Source: Bacillota bacterium
Lineage (GTDB): Bacteria; Bacillota; Clostridia; Christensenellales; CAG-138
DNA: 9,286 nucleotides
Assembly (NCBI GenBank): GCA_023396535.1
Contig: JAEWWD010000065.1
Span: 1-9,286, forward strand
Direction of reading: 5' to 3'
Below, piece after piece: positions 1 to 7,206 of this stretch. Positions within the stretch are counted from its first letter, which is position 1. Every line of letters begins with the position of its first letter. The notes under the pieces were generated by a model. It had not been told where the DNA came from. It did not search any database and saw only the letters and a program-made list of their open reading frames with translations. The position numbers and the translations under genes are program-made.

Positions 1-75
1 ATGCAGCCCATATATGTTGCCTATAGCGATGTTGAGGTCGTAGGCAAGGTGATCGGCCTCATGCGAAGCTATTGA
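1..75 (+). CDS. lexA: LexA repressor, C-terminal fragment (partial, cut by left window edge)
   Basis: Frame 1 is open from the window edge to a TGA at 73-75 and encodes 24 residues ending in DVEVVGKVIGLMRSY. This closely resembles the end of the LexA S24 peptidase domain, where family members finish with a pattern like (V/I)-x-I-(I/L)-G-K-V-(I/V)-G-(L/V)-x-R; B. subtilis LexA ends in a GKVIG-type strand. LexA represses SOS genes and self-cleaves when RecA filaments form on damaged DNA. The catalytic Ser/Lys and the N-terminal helix-turn-helix lie outside the window. The gene converges on the minus-strand lyase gene and overlaps its 3' end by 7 nt (69-75). Another S24 repressor with the same terminal strand cannot be excluded. 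The identification rests on a short tail plus typical clostridial neighbourhood. Confidence 0.72.
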   Translation: MQPIYVAYSDVEVVGKVIGLMRSY

Positions 76-1361
76 GGATTCGCCTGCCCGCATTTGTACA
101 GCGCATCCAGCGCCAGCATTGCGCCCAATCGCCCGTGCGCCAGTGTGAGGCCGCCCTGAATATACGCGATATACGGCTCCCGTATGGGGGCGTCCGCGCT
201 CAGTTCGATCGAAGCGCCCTGCACGAATGTTCCGGCCGCCATTACAACCTGATGATTGTACCCCGGCATATCCCAAGGTTCCGGCAAAGCAAAGCTGTCC
301 ACAGGGGCGGCTTTTTGTATGCTCTGACAAAATGCCACAAGCGTTTCTTTATCCGGCAGCCTGAGGGATTGTATGATATCCGAGCGCGCCGCATCGCTCG
401 TTGGCATTGTGGTCATTCCCGCGTTCTCAAACGCGCGGGCGAACAGCGCTGCGGTCTTCAGGCTCTGGGCTGTTGTATGTGGCGCAAGGAATAATCCCTG
501 ATAGAAAGGCGCATAAGAGGCGGCGTAGGACCCAACCTCACGCCCCATGCCCGGTACCGTCAGTCTGTGGCCGATACGCTCCACCAACTCCGCTTTGCCG
601 GCAATGTATCCCCCTGTGGGCGCCAGGCCGCCGCCTGGATTTTTGATGAGGGAGCCCGCTATGATATCCGCGCCGACCGCCGTGGGTTCCATCGTGCACG
701 TAAACTCACCGTAGCAGTTATCCACCGCTATGACGACGTCAGGGCGCGCGCGTTTGATTTCTATGAATACCTGCTCAAATACGGGCAGGGATACGGCCTC
801 GCGCCAGGCGTATCCGCGCGAGCGCTGCGCGTATACCACGCGAACGCTTTTATCCTGCAGTGCTTCCAGCACGCGCGGCAAATCTATCGCGTCATCAACA
901 AGCCTGATTTCTCTGTAATGAACGCCGAACTCAGCGAGGGAACCTGGTCCCGCTTCCCCCTGCGCGCCGATGGCCTTGTGCAGCGTATCGTAAGGCTTGC
1001 CCGTAATGCACAGCAGCATTTCTCCCGGCCGCAATAAACCGCCAAGCGTAAGATACAGCGCGTGCGTGCCGTTTACGATCTGCGGGCGGACCAGCGCATC
1101 TTCCGCGTCCAGAGAGCGTGCAAACAATCGCTCCAGCGTATCGCGGCCTATATCATCGTATCCATATCCTGTCGTAGGGGCAAAATGACGCTGCGCTACG
1201 CCCTCTTCCTGGAAAGCATGCAACACCTTCCATTGATTTTCCGCCTCTATGGCGTCTATACCCGAAAAAACGTCCGAGAGCTCTTGCTCGGCTTGCAGTA
1301 CAGCCTGTATCGCCTGTGCGGATGCGGGAAAACCGGCAAAAACGCCGGATTTCAATTCCAT
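69..1361 (-). CDS. Methionine gamma-lyase family protein (PLP-dependent; 'aluminum resistance'/YnbB-type)
   Basis: This is a 430-residue fold-type I PLP enzyme of the Cys/Met-metabolism superfamily, in the subgroup annotated as methionine gamma-lyase family or aluminum resistance protein (B. subtilis YnbB type). Visible features, numbered from the chosen ATG, are GYGYDDIGRD at 65-74, the cofactor-phosphate-type motif NGTHAL at 97-102, VDNCYGEF with the pyridine-N aspartate near 214, and SLIKNPGGG with the predicted Schiff-base lysine at 240. A glycine-rich APTGGYIAG segment follows. Related enzymes cleave C-S bonds of sulfur amino acids, but the physiological substrate of this subgroup is not settled. 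I chose the ATG at 1359-1361 because GGGAGG lies 11 nt upstream; an in-frame TTG at 1406 gives 445 residues but has no well-spaced ribosome site. The gene lies 63 nt after hfq and is likely the operon's distal gene. No terminator is visible before the window edge. Confidence 0.9.
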   Translation of the reverse strand: MELKSGVFAGFPASAQAIQAVLQAEQELSDVFSGIDAIEAENQWKVLHAFQEEGVAQRHFAPTTGYGYDDIGRDTLERLFARSLDAEDALVRPQIVNGTHALYLTLGGLLRPGEMLLCITGKPYDTLHKAIGAQGEAGPGSLAEFGVHYREIRLVDDAIDLPRVLEALQDKSVRVVYAQRSRGYAWREAVSLPVFEQVFIEIKRARPDVVIAVDNCYGEFTCTMEPTAVGADIIAGSLIKNPGGGLAPTGGYIAGKAELVERIGHRLTVPGMGREVGSYAASYAPFYQGLFLAPHTTAQSLKTAALFARAFENAGMTTMPTSDAARSDIIQSLRLPDKETLVAFCQSIQKAAPVDSFALPEPWDMPGYNHQVVMAAGTFVQGASIELSADAPIREPYIAYIQGGLTLAHGRLGAMLALDALYKCGQANPQ

Positions 1362-1372
1362 ATGTTCATTTT

Positions 1373-1378
1373 CCTCCC
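1373..1378 (-). promoter_or_regulatory. Ribosome binding site that decides the lyase start
   Basis: On the minus strand GGGAGG stands 11 nt before the ATG at 1361. The upstream in-frame TTG (1404-1406) has only an AGGA directly abutting it, which is too close to act well. This supports the shorter 430-residue product. Confidence 0.6.
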
Positions 1379-1392
1379 GTTTCGATCCCTGT

Positions 1393-1418
1393 ACAATCCC
1401 CGACAATCCTTATACAAT
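1393..1418 (-). repeat. Three ATTGT repeats in the hfq-lyase spacer
   Basis: On the minus strand ATTGT occurs three times, at 1414-1418, 1403-1407 and 1393-1397, with spacings of 11 and 10 nt. The copies sit in related contexts: GGAATTGTATAAGG, GGATTGTCGG and GGGATTGTACAGGG. They lie between the hfq stop and the lyase ribosome site. They may be a chance short repeat, a relic of slippage, or a protein- or RNA-binding element. Nothing known to me assigns a function. Confidence 0.4.
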
Positions 1419-1424
1419 TCCGGT

Positions 1425-1667
1425 TCATTCCTCGGCCTTATCAGCCGAGGCGTCCAATAAAACGGGCTGTGACATTGTGATGGACGAAACGGCATGTTTG
1501 TACAGCATCATCTGCTTGCCTTCGCTCATGATGACGATGATAAAGTTGTCGAATGCCCTTATCATGGCGTTTTTAATTTGAAAGCCATTGGTAAGGTGGA
1601 TGGTACAGAGCAGTTTCTGCTTGCGCAGATGGTTTAATAATTGATCCTGCAGATTTTCCTTTGTCAT
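1425..1667 (-). CDS. hfq: RNA chaperone Hfq
   Basis: This 80-residue Sm-like protein is close to the usual 70-80 residues of Gram-positive Hfq. Hfq forms a hexameric ring that binds A-rich mRNA on one face and U-rich sRNA 3' ends on the other. The N-terminal helix carries LQDQLLNHLRK (6-16), including the conserved Gln of the proximal RNA pocket. Sm1 includes NGFQIK (27-32) and FDNF (39-42); Sm2 includes the diagnostic YKHAVS (56-61) with the U-binding Lys57 and His58. The C-terminal tail is short and acidic. Unusually, the turn between NGFQ and FDNF reads IKNAMIRA, one residue longer than family members I recall (for example LRGQVKG), and it lacks the conserved glycine. The ATG overlaps the miaA stop (ATGA), and AGGGG lies 8 nt upstream inside miaA, so translation is probably coupled. 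Confidence 0.93.
   Translation of the reverse strand: MTKENLQDQLLNHLRKQKLLCTIHLTNGFQIKNAMIRAFDNFIIVIMSEGKQMMLYKHAVSSITMSQPVLLDASADKAEE
1430..1450 (-). other. Perfect 7-bp hairpin overlapping the 3' end of hfq
   Basis: On the minus strand CCTCGGC (1450-1444) and GCCGAGG (1436-1430) can pair perfectly around a 7-nt loop, TGATAAG. The stem occupies the last hfq codons, ending 3 nt upstream of the stop codon's last base. The downstream sequence, AATGAACCGG, has no T-run, so this is not a canonical intrinsic terminator. It could stabilise the upstream hfq message or reduce passage into the lyase gene. Because it is inside coding sequence it may also simply reflect codon use. Confidence 0.45.
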
Positions 1668-2641
1668 TTCGGTTGCCCCTCTTCCCCATCATCCTGTTGA
1701 ATGGATTTCTGAAAATACTCGGCTATCGCGTTGATTAAATCGCTCGTCTGCGGATATTCTTCCACATCAAACCAACGGATACGCTCATCCCGCTTGAACC
1801 AGGTGAATTGCCGCTTGGCGAATCGCCGCGTCTCCCGCTTGATTTCCTCTATGGCTTCCTCAAGCGTAGTTTGCCCTTTCAAATACCGGAGTAATTGTTT
1901 GTAGCCAAGCCCCTGCAGCGCCGGAAGCGTATCCGCATAACCCGCTTCATACAGGGACCGCGCTTCTTCCAGCAGTCCTATGCGCATCATTTCGTCCACC
2001 CGCTGTTCGATACGCGCATACAGCATGTCGCGACGCATGGTCAGCCCTGCGATCACCGCGCGGTATGGCGGCTGCTCCTGCGATTTGTTGGCGAAATCAT
2101 CGCCGTAAGAGCTCAATGTACGCCCGGACGCTTCGTACACCTCCAGCGCGCGTACGATGCGCTTGCTGTCGTTTGGATGCAGCCGGTCGGCTGTTGTCGG
2201 ATCGATTTCCTGAAGCCGATGATACAGGCTCCCCGGTTTCTCCCGCTCCTCTGCCTGCAGTGCGACGCGGATCGTTTCGTTACCCGGTACGCTTGTGAAT
2301 TGCAGAGGATATGTAAGGGCGTTTACATACAGGCCCGTGCCGCCCACGACCAACGGAAGCCGACGGCGCGCCGTGATATCCGCTATACACTGGTCCGCAA
2401 GGCGTCTGAATTCCGCTACGCTGAACCGCGCGTCCCCGACATCCGCGATATCCAGAAGATGATGTTTTACGCCCTGCCGTTCTTCGAAAGACGGCTTTGC
2501 GGAACCTATATCCAGTCCACGGTAAACCTGTATGGAATCGGCGGATACGATTTCCGCATCAAGCCGCTTCGCAAGCGATATGGATACGGCGGTTTTGCCT
2601 ACAGCGGTGGGACCCAACAATACGAGGATTCGTTCATTCAT
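1664..2641 (-). CDS. miaA: tRNA dimethylallyltransferase (tRNA A37 isopentenylation)
   Basis: This 325-residue MiaA is slightly above the usual 300-320. It transfers a dimethylallyl group from DMAPP to N6 of A37 in tRNAs that read U-starting codons, making i6A, the substrate of MiaB. Visible features are the P-loop GPTAVGKT (10-17), the SADSIQVYRGLDIGSAKP segment with catalytic Asp35 (33-50), HHLLDI (60-65), VGGTGLY (99-105) with the active-site Thr, and the C-terminal RRFAKRQFTWFKRD tRNA-binding segment. The start ATG is preceded by TGAGGAAACGAT, in which the TGA is the mutL stop codon and TGAGGA acts as the ribosome site; the intergenic gap is 9 nt. Its own stop overlaps the hfq start. This arrangement ties its translation to both neighbours. 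Confidence 0.97.
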   Translation of the reverse strand: MNERILVLLGPTAVGKTAVSISLAKRLDAEIVSADSIQVYRGLDIGSAKPSFEERQGVKHHLLDIADVGDARFSVAEFRRLADQCIADITARRRLPLVVGGTGLYVNALTYPLQFTSVPGNETIRVALQAEEREKPGSLYHRLQEIDPTTADRLHPNDSKRIVRALEVYEASGRTLSSYGDDFANKSQEQPPYRAVIAGLTMRRDMLYARIEQRVDEMMRIGLLEEARSLYEAGYADTLPALQGLGYKQLLRYLKGQTTLEEAIEEIKRETRRFAKRQFTWFKRDERIRWFDVEEYPQTSDLINAIAEYFQKSIQQDDGEEGQPK

Positions 2642-2650
2642 ATCGTTTCC

Positions 2651-4549
2651 TCATACGATGCGCTTGAAGAGCTTTTCCAGCTCCTTTTTGCTCATCAATA
2701 TCATGACTGGCCGCCCGTGCGGGCAGGTCATGGGCATGCCTTCTTCGGAAAACGTGCGAAGCAGTTCCTCGATCTCTTCCTTCTGCAGCGGGTCCCCCGC
2801 TTTGACGGCATGTTTACACGCCGCCTGTATCACGGTTTCACGGCGCAGCTCCTGCGTAGTGGCGCGCCCCTGCTTTGAAAGCACCTCCAATGCCCCGCGG
2901 AGCATGGCGCCAACGGATGCGCCCGCGAACACGGCCGGTACCGCCAGCACACGAACGGAAGTCGCGCCGAATGTCTCGATATCAAAGCCCAGGGAACGAA
3001 GCAACTCCTCGCTGCGCAGCAGACTCTCATGCTCCGCATGGGTCAGTTGCAGCAGTTCGCCTCCCAGGAGAGTCTGAGAAGCGTTTTCCTGTATCTGCGC
3101 CATATAGCGCTCATACAGCTTTCGCTCATGAGCGGCGTGCTGATCTATAAAGAACAGGTTTTCCCCTTGCTGAACAATCCAATAAGAGGAGAATGCCTGC
3201 CCTATTATGGCAAACGGCGCGCTGGAGAATTGTTCCTGCGTAACTGGAAGCGGAATTTCCGCTTGCTCTGCGCCTTTCTTTACGGGCGTAACGCGAAAAT
3301 GCGGAATCTCGAATATGGCTTCCTTTACGCGTATGCTGCCGGAAGTTTCATCCATAAGAATCGGAGTAAATGCCGATTGCGCAGCGGACGACGGTTTTTC
3401 CTGAACAGGTATATCAGGCAACCGGCCGACATCGGCCTGCCTTGTATCAATTTCCGATTTCGGTTGAATTTTAGCCTGGGCAGAATGCTGCAAGAGTCCG
3501 GTTTGCACCGGACGCGCCACGCCGTTGGACGAAGGCTCCCCGAAGCGTATCCGGGGTATCTCCATTTGCCCGAGCGCTTGCCGGCAGGCATTGGTAACGG
3601 CTGCGGCAACGCGGCTCTCCTGTGCGAAACGCGCTTCCAGCTTGGCCGGGTGCACGTTAACATCCACTTCTCGGCTGGATATTGTGATATTCAATACGGC
3701 AAACGGAAACCGGCCTCCCATCAGCCGCGTATCGTACGCCGTTTGCAGAGCGTTGGCCAGCGGGTTGGAACGGATATATCTTCCATTGAGGAAATAGGAC
3801 TGCTGCGAACGGTTGGGCCGCGCAAGCTCGGCGGTACCCAAGTATCCCGTCAACCGCAGATAGCCGTCGTCGTATTGAATTTCCCGAATGTGCGGAAGGA
3901 CCTCCGCGCCATACACGCAGTAGATGGCGTTTTTCAGTTCACCGTCGCCGGCGCTCTGGTATACGATCTTACCTCCATTGATGAACCGAAAGGAAATATC
4001 CGGCCGCGCCAATATCACGCGGGACAGGTATTCTCCGACATAAGCGCCCTCCGTGCGCGCATTTTTTAAGAATTTTCTTCGCGCGGGCACGTTGAAAAAG
4101 AGATTCGCCACCTCCATCGTAGTGCCTTCCGGGCAGCCGGCCGGTTGGCTGAGCTTGTGCTCGCCGCCCTCTATACGTACGCGCATGCCCGTCTCCTGCA
4201 GCGCGGGGCGTGTCGTAAGCTCCGTCTGCGCGACGGCGGCGATAGACGCCAGCGCCTCGCCGCGAAACCCCAGGGTTTCGATATGTGTAAGGTCTTCCTG
4301 TTCGCTGATTTTGCTGGTTGCATGGCGCTCGAACGCAAGAAGGCACTCGTCCGCCGGTATGCCCGCGCCGTTATCCGTAACGCGGATATACTCGATGCCG
4401 CCGTTTCGGATCTCTACCGTAACAGCGTTGGCCCCCGCATCAATAGCGTTTTCAACGAGCTCCTTTACCACGGAAGCGGGGCGTTCTACGACCTCGCCCG
4501 CCGCGATCTGATTTGCGATATGAGGTTGCAGGACTGTTATTCTATTCAT
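2651..4549 (-). CDS. mutL: DNA mismatch repair protein MutL (endonuclease type)
   Basis: This 632-residue MutL has the normal two-part build. The N-terminal GHKL ATPase shows VVKELVENAIDAGA with catalytic Glu30, DNGAGI (59-64), HATSK (76-80), GFRGEAL (94-100) and VNVHPAK (297-303). A variable linker spans roughly 330-440. The C-terminal dimerisation and nicking domain has DQHAAHERKLYE (469-480), matching the DQHA(X)2E(X)4E metal-dependent endonuclease motif, then ACKHAVKAGD (577-586) and CPHGRP (609-614), which supply further metal ligands. It should therefore nick the nascent strand itself, as in MutH-less bacteria. The region around 492-497 reads QTLLGG where many homologues have a clamp-binding Q-x-L-(L/I)-x-P motif, so the proline is missing. 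The start overlaps the mutS stop as TAATG, with GGGAGG 4 nt upstream inside the last mutS codons. Confidence 0.97.
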   Translation of the reverse strand: MNRITVLQPHIANQIAAGEVVERPASVVKELVENAIDAGANAVTVEIRNGGIEYIRVTDNGAGIPADECLLAFERHATSKISEQEDLTHIETLGFRGEALASIAAVAQTELTTRPALQETGMRVRIEGGEHKLSQPAGCPEGTTMEVANLFFNVPARRKFLKNARTEGAYVGEYLSRVILARPDISFRFINGGKIVYQSAGDGELKNAIYCVYGAEVLPHIREIQYDDGYLRLTGYLGTAELARPNRSQQSYFLNGRYIRSNPLANALQTAYDTRLMGGRFPFAVLNITISSREVDVNVHPAKLEARFAQESRVAAAVTNACRQALGQMEIPRIRFGEPSSNGVARPVQTGLLQHSAQAKIQPKSEIDTRQADVGRLPDIPVQEKPSSAAQSAFTPILMDETSGSIRVKEAIFEIPHFRVTPVKKGAEQAEIPLPVTQEQFSSAPFAIIGQAFSSYWIVQQGENLFFIDQHAAHERKLYERYMAQIQENASQTLLGGELLQLTHAEHESLLRSEELLRSLGFDIETFGATSVRVLAVPAVFAGASVGAMLRGALEVLSKQGRATTQELRRETVIQAACKHAVKAGDPLQKEEIEELLRTFSEEGMPMTCPHGRPVMILMSKKELEKLFKRIV

Positions 4550-7173
4550 TATGCCTCCCGCAACTGCGTCAGCTTGGCGCGCTGATGTAAATCGTTCAGC
4601 CTGTTGAGCGCCTCAAGGGGCGTCAGCTGATCGACGTCCAGATGCGTCAGTTCCGTCAAAAGCTCGTTCTTCTGGTCCGCGGCAAGCAGAGATAGTTGCT
4701 GCTGCGGCTCTTCTATGAGGCGCTTGCCACGCGGACGGTTGATGTCCGCGTTCTCAAGATCATGCAATATGGATTTTGCGCGCAGTATAACGGAATCGGG
4801 CAAGCCCGCCAGCCGCGCCACCTGTATGCCGAAGCTTTTGTCCGCGCCGCCGCGCATGATTTTCCGAAGGAAGAGAATGTCCTCGCCAACCTCCTTAACG
4901 GCGATACGGTAGTTCTTTACGCCGCTCAGCCTGCCTTCCAGTTCGGTCAGCTCGTGGTAATGCGTCGCAAACAGCGTCTTTGCGCCGCAGTTTTTTTCCG
5001 CGGCGATATGCTCGAGAACCGCCCAGGCGATGCTTAACCCGTCGAACGTGCTGGTGCCGCGGCCGATCTCGTCGAGCAACAGAAGGCTCTTGCCGGTCGC
5101 GCTGTGCAGAATGTTTGCCATTTCGCTCATTTCCACCATGAACGTGCTTTGCCCGGCGGCCAGGTCGTCTGAAGCGCCTACGCGCGTAAATATGCGGTCC
5201 GTAATGCAGATGCTCGCTTCGTCCGCCGGTACAAAGCCGCCCATATGCGCCATCAGCACAATGAGCGCTATCTGCCGCATATAGGTGCTTTTCCCAGCCA
5301 TATTGGGGCCGGTGAGTATGATCAGACGGTCGTCCTGCTCGTTCAGGTATGCGTCGTTGGGTATGAAGCAATCCTTTATGGAACGCTCCACCACCGGGTG
5401 GCGGCCATTCTTTATGCTGATGACGCCGTCGTCCGTGATGATGGGCATGCAATACCCGTTATCCGCCGCCACCTGCGCGAGCGACTGGTATGCGTCGAGC
5501 TCCGCAAGCAGCGTAGCCGTCTTTTGCAGGCGCGAGATGTTTTTGAGCAATTCCTCACGGACGGCCGTAAACAGCTTGTACTCCAGCGACAGAAGCTGTT
5601 CTTCAGCGCCGAGTATGGTTTCCTCCATTTTTTTGAGGGCGGGCGTAATATAACGCTCGGCATTCGCGAGGGTCTGTTTACGCTGGTAGTGGTAAGGCAC
5701 GAGATTCTGGTAGGATTTCGTGACCTCGATATAGTACCCGAACACTTTGTTGTAGCTGATACGCAGGTTTTTGATTCCCGTGGCTTCGCGTTCCTCGGCC
5801 TCCATATCCGTGAGCCACTGCTTGCCGTTCTGGGCCGCGTCCCTGAGCTTATCCACCTCTGCATCGTATCCGTTGCGGATAATATTTCCGTCCTTTACGC
5901 TCAATGGCGGGTCGTCGACAATGGAGCGCTGCAGCAGATCGAGCATGTCGTCCATGGGATCGATTTCCGCGGCTATACGTTTGAGCGCGGGCGCATCAAA
6001 GCCCGCCGTAATGCCTATGAGAACGGGAAGCCGGCAAAGCGAGTTTCGTAAAGCCGCGCAGTCGCGCGCGTTTACCGTGCCGTATGCGATACGGGAGCAC
6101 AGCCGTTCGATATCGTATATACCCGAGAGCGCGTCCCGCAGGGAGCCCCGTTGTATCAACTGCGCGTTGAGTTCCTGCACGGCCATGAGACGCGCGTTGA
6201 TCTCTCCTATTTGCTGCAGAGGCTGTTCCACCCAAGAACGCAGCATACGCCCGCCCATGGCGGTTTGCGTGCGGTCCAGGAGATAAAGAAGCGTATTCTT
6301 TTTATTCCCGCCGTAATGCAGGGGGCGCGTAAGCTCCAAATTGCGGCGCGTTGCGGCATCCAGCACCATATAGGCGCTTCTGTTGATGACGCGTATGGCA
6401 TGGATATGTGTCAGCGCATTCTTTTGCGTTTCCTCAAGATACGCCATTAGAGCGCCCGCCGCACAGATGCCCTCATGCAGAGACGCACAGCCAAAGCCAT
6501 CCAGCGATGCGACCTGAAAATGCCGCGTCAAACGAGAAACCGCCGCGCTTTCCTCATATGCCCAGCCCGCGTAATTCTGCAGGAAATAAGCTGAGGAAAG
6601 CTTCTTGACCAACCCCGCCTGCAAAAACAGCGCGTCGTTTGCAAGTATTTCCGTAGGCTGTACGCGGGCAAGCTCGTCCAGCAGCTGCGTCTGCACGCCA
6701 TCTCCGGAAAGTTCGCCTACGAAAAAGCCGCCCGTAGATACGTCCGCATATGCGAAACCCGCCCGGTCGTCCTGCCAGAAAAGCGAAAACAGAAAATTGT
6801 TTTTTCGTTCTTCCAGCATGGCTTCCTCTATGACGGTACCGGGCGTAATGACGCGCACGACGTCCCGTTCTACCAGCCCTTTTGAAAGCGCAGGGTCGGT
6901 CAGCTGTTCGCAGATTGCGACCTTATATCCTTTTTCTATGAGGCGGTTGATATACCCCTCTACGGAATGGTAGGGAACGCCGCACATAGGCGCGCGTTCC
7001 TCCAGCCCGCAATCGCGGCCGGTCAATACGATCTCCAGCTCTCTTGATGCGGTCAGCGCATCTTCAAAGAAAAGCTCATAGAAATCGCCCAAGCGGAATA
7101 GAAGCAGGCAATCGCTGTATTTCTCTTTTAGATCCAGATATTGACGCATCAAGGGCGTCAGGCTGCCGGGCAT
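4549..7173 (-). CDS. mutS: DNA mismatch repair protein MutS
   Basis: This 874-residue protein is a full-length MutS1, which recognises mismatches and small loops and recruits MutL upon ATP binding. The mismatch-intercalating F-x-E motif is Phe31-Tyr32-Glu33 in GDFYELFFEDA. Connector, lever and clamp regions follow, including NGYDAEVDKLRD near 434-445 and FGYYIEVTKS near 478-487. The ABC-type ATPase shows Walker A GPNMAGKST (622-630), the GASDDLAAGQSTF signature (666-678), Walker B LLLLDE (697-702), and FATHYHEL (735-742) with the switch His. A QQLSLL segment near 825-830 resembles the C-terminal sliding-clamp-binding motif. The helix-hairpin tail for dimer and tetramer contacts is present. 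The gene starts 33 nt after the YlbF-family gene, behind a very purine-rich ribosome site, and its TAA overlaps the mutL ATG by one base. Confidence 0.98.
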   Translation of the reverse strand: MPGSLTPLMRQYLDLKEKYSDCLLLFRLGDFYELFFEDALTASRELEIVLTGRDCGLEERAPMCGVPYHSVEGYINRLIEKGYKVAICEQLTDPALSKGLVERDVVRVITPGTVIEEAMLEERKNNFLFSLFWQDDRAGFAYADVSTGGFFVGELSGDGVQTQLLDELARVQPTEILANDALFLQAGLVKKLSSAYFLQNYAGWAYEESAAVSRLTRHFQVASLDGFGCASLHEGICAAGALMAYLEETQKNALTHIHAIRVINRSAYMVLDAATRRNLELTRPLHYGGNKKNTLLYLLDRTQTAMGGRMLRSWVEQPLQQIGEINARLMAVQELNAQLIQRGSLRDALSGIYDIERLCSRIAYGTVNARDCAALRNSLCRLPVLIGITAGFDAPALKRIAAEIDPMDDMLDLLQRSIVDDPPLSVKDGNIIRNGYDAEVDKLRDAAQNGKQWLTDMEAEEREATGIKNLRISYNKVFGYYIEVTKSYQNLVPYHYQRKQTLANAERYITPALKKMEETILGAEEQLLSLEYKLFTAVREELLKNISRLQKTATLLAELDAYQSLAQVAADNGYCMPIITDDGVISIKNGRHPVVERSIKDCFIPNDAYLNEQDDRLIILTGPNMAGKSTYMRQIALIVLMAHMGGFVPADEASICITDRIFTRVGASDDLAAGQSTFMVEMSEMANILHSATGKSLLLLDEIGRGTSTFDGLSIAWAVLEHIAAEKNCGAKTLFATHYHELTELEGRLSGVKNYRIAVKEVGEDILFLRKIMRGGADKSFGIQVARLAGLPDSVILRAKSILHDLENADINRPRGKRLIEEPQQQLSLLAADQKNELLTELTHLDVDQLTPLEALNRLNDLHQRAKLTQLREA

Positions 7174-7176
7174 AGG

Positions 7177-7192
7177 CTCCCCCCTTCCTCCT
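7177..7192 (-). promoter_or_regulatory. Purine-rich double ribosome binding site of mutS
   Basis: The minus-strand spacer before mutS contains AGGAGG (7187-7192, 13 nt from the ATG) directly followed by AAGGGGGGAG (ending at 7177, 3 nt from the ATG). The two candidates lie on either side of the optimal spacing. Together they mark the ATG at 7171-7173 as the start. Confidence 0.5.
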
Positions 7193-7206
7193 CGGCAGGG
7201 CGGGCG

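Noticed and set aside
1357..1368. LexA-box-like sequence TGAACATATGGA on the minus strand at the lyase start
   Set aside because: It matches only one half of the Gram-positive GAAC-N4-GTTC box; the second half is GGAA, and the site covers the ribosome-site spacer and the start codon rather than a promoter.
1362..1406. Upstream TTG start for the lyase-family gene (15 extra residues)
   Set aside because: There is no properly spaced ribosome site, and the extra residues are unlike the family N-terminus; the ATG at 1361 has GGGAGG upstream.
1430..1450. hfq 3' hairpin as an intrinsic terminator
   Set aside because: No T-run follows the stem on either strand.
1895..2878. Long + strand open frame (327 codons) opposite miaA and mutL
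   Set aside because: It is fully antisense to two unmistakable conserved genes, spans their junction, and its translation looks like no known family. It is a shadow frame created by codon bias.
3029..4069. Long + strand open frame (346 codons) opposite mutL
   Set aside because: It is antisense to conserved MutL motifs, shows no recognisable domain, and has no convincing ribosome site.
5245..6051. Long + strand open frame (268 codons) opposite mutS
   Set aside because: It is antisense to the MutS clamp and ATPase regions, and its composition is that of a reverse-complement shadow.
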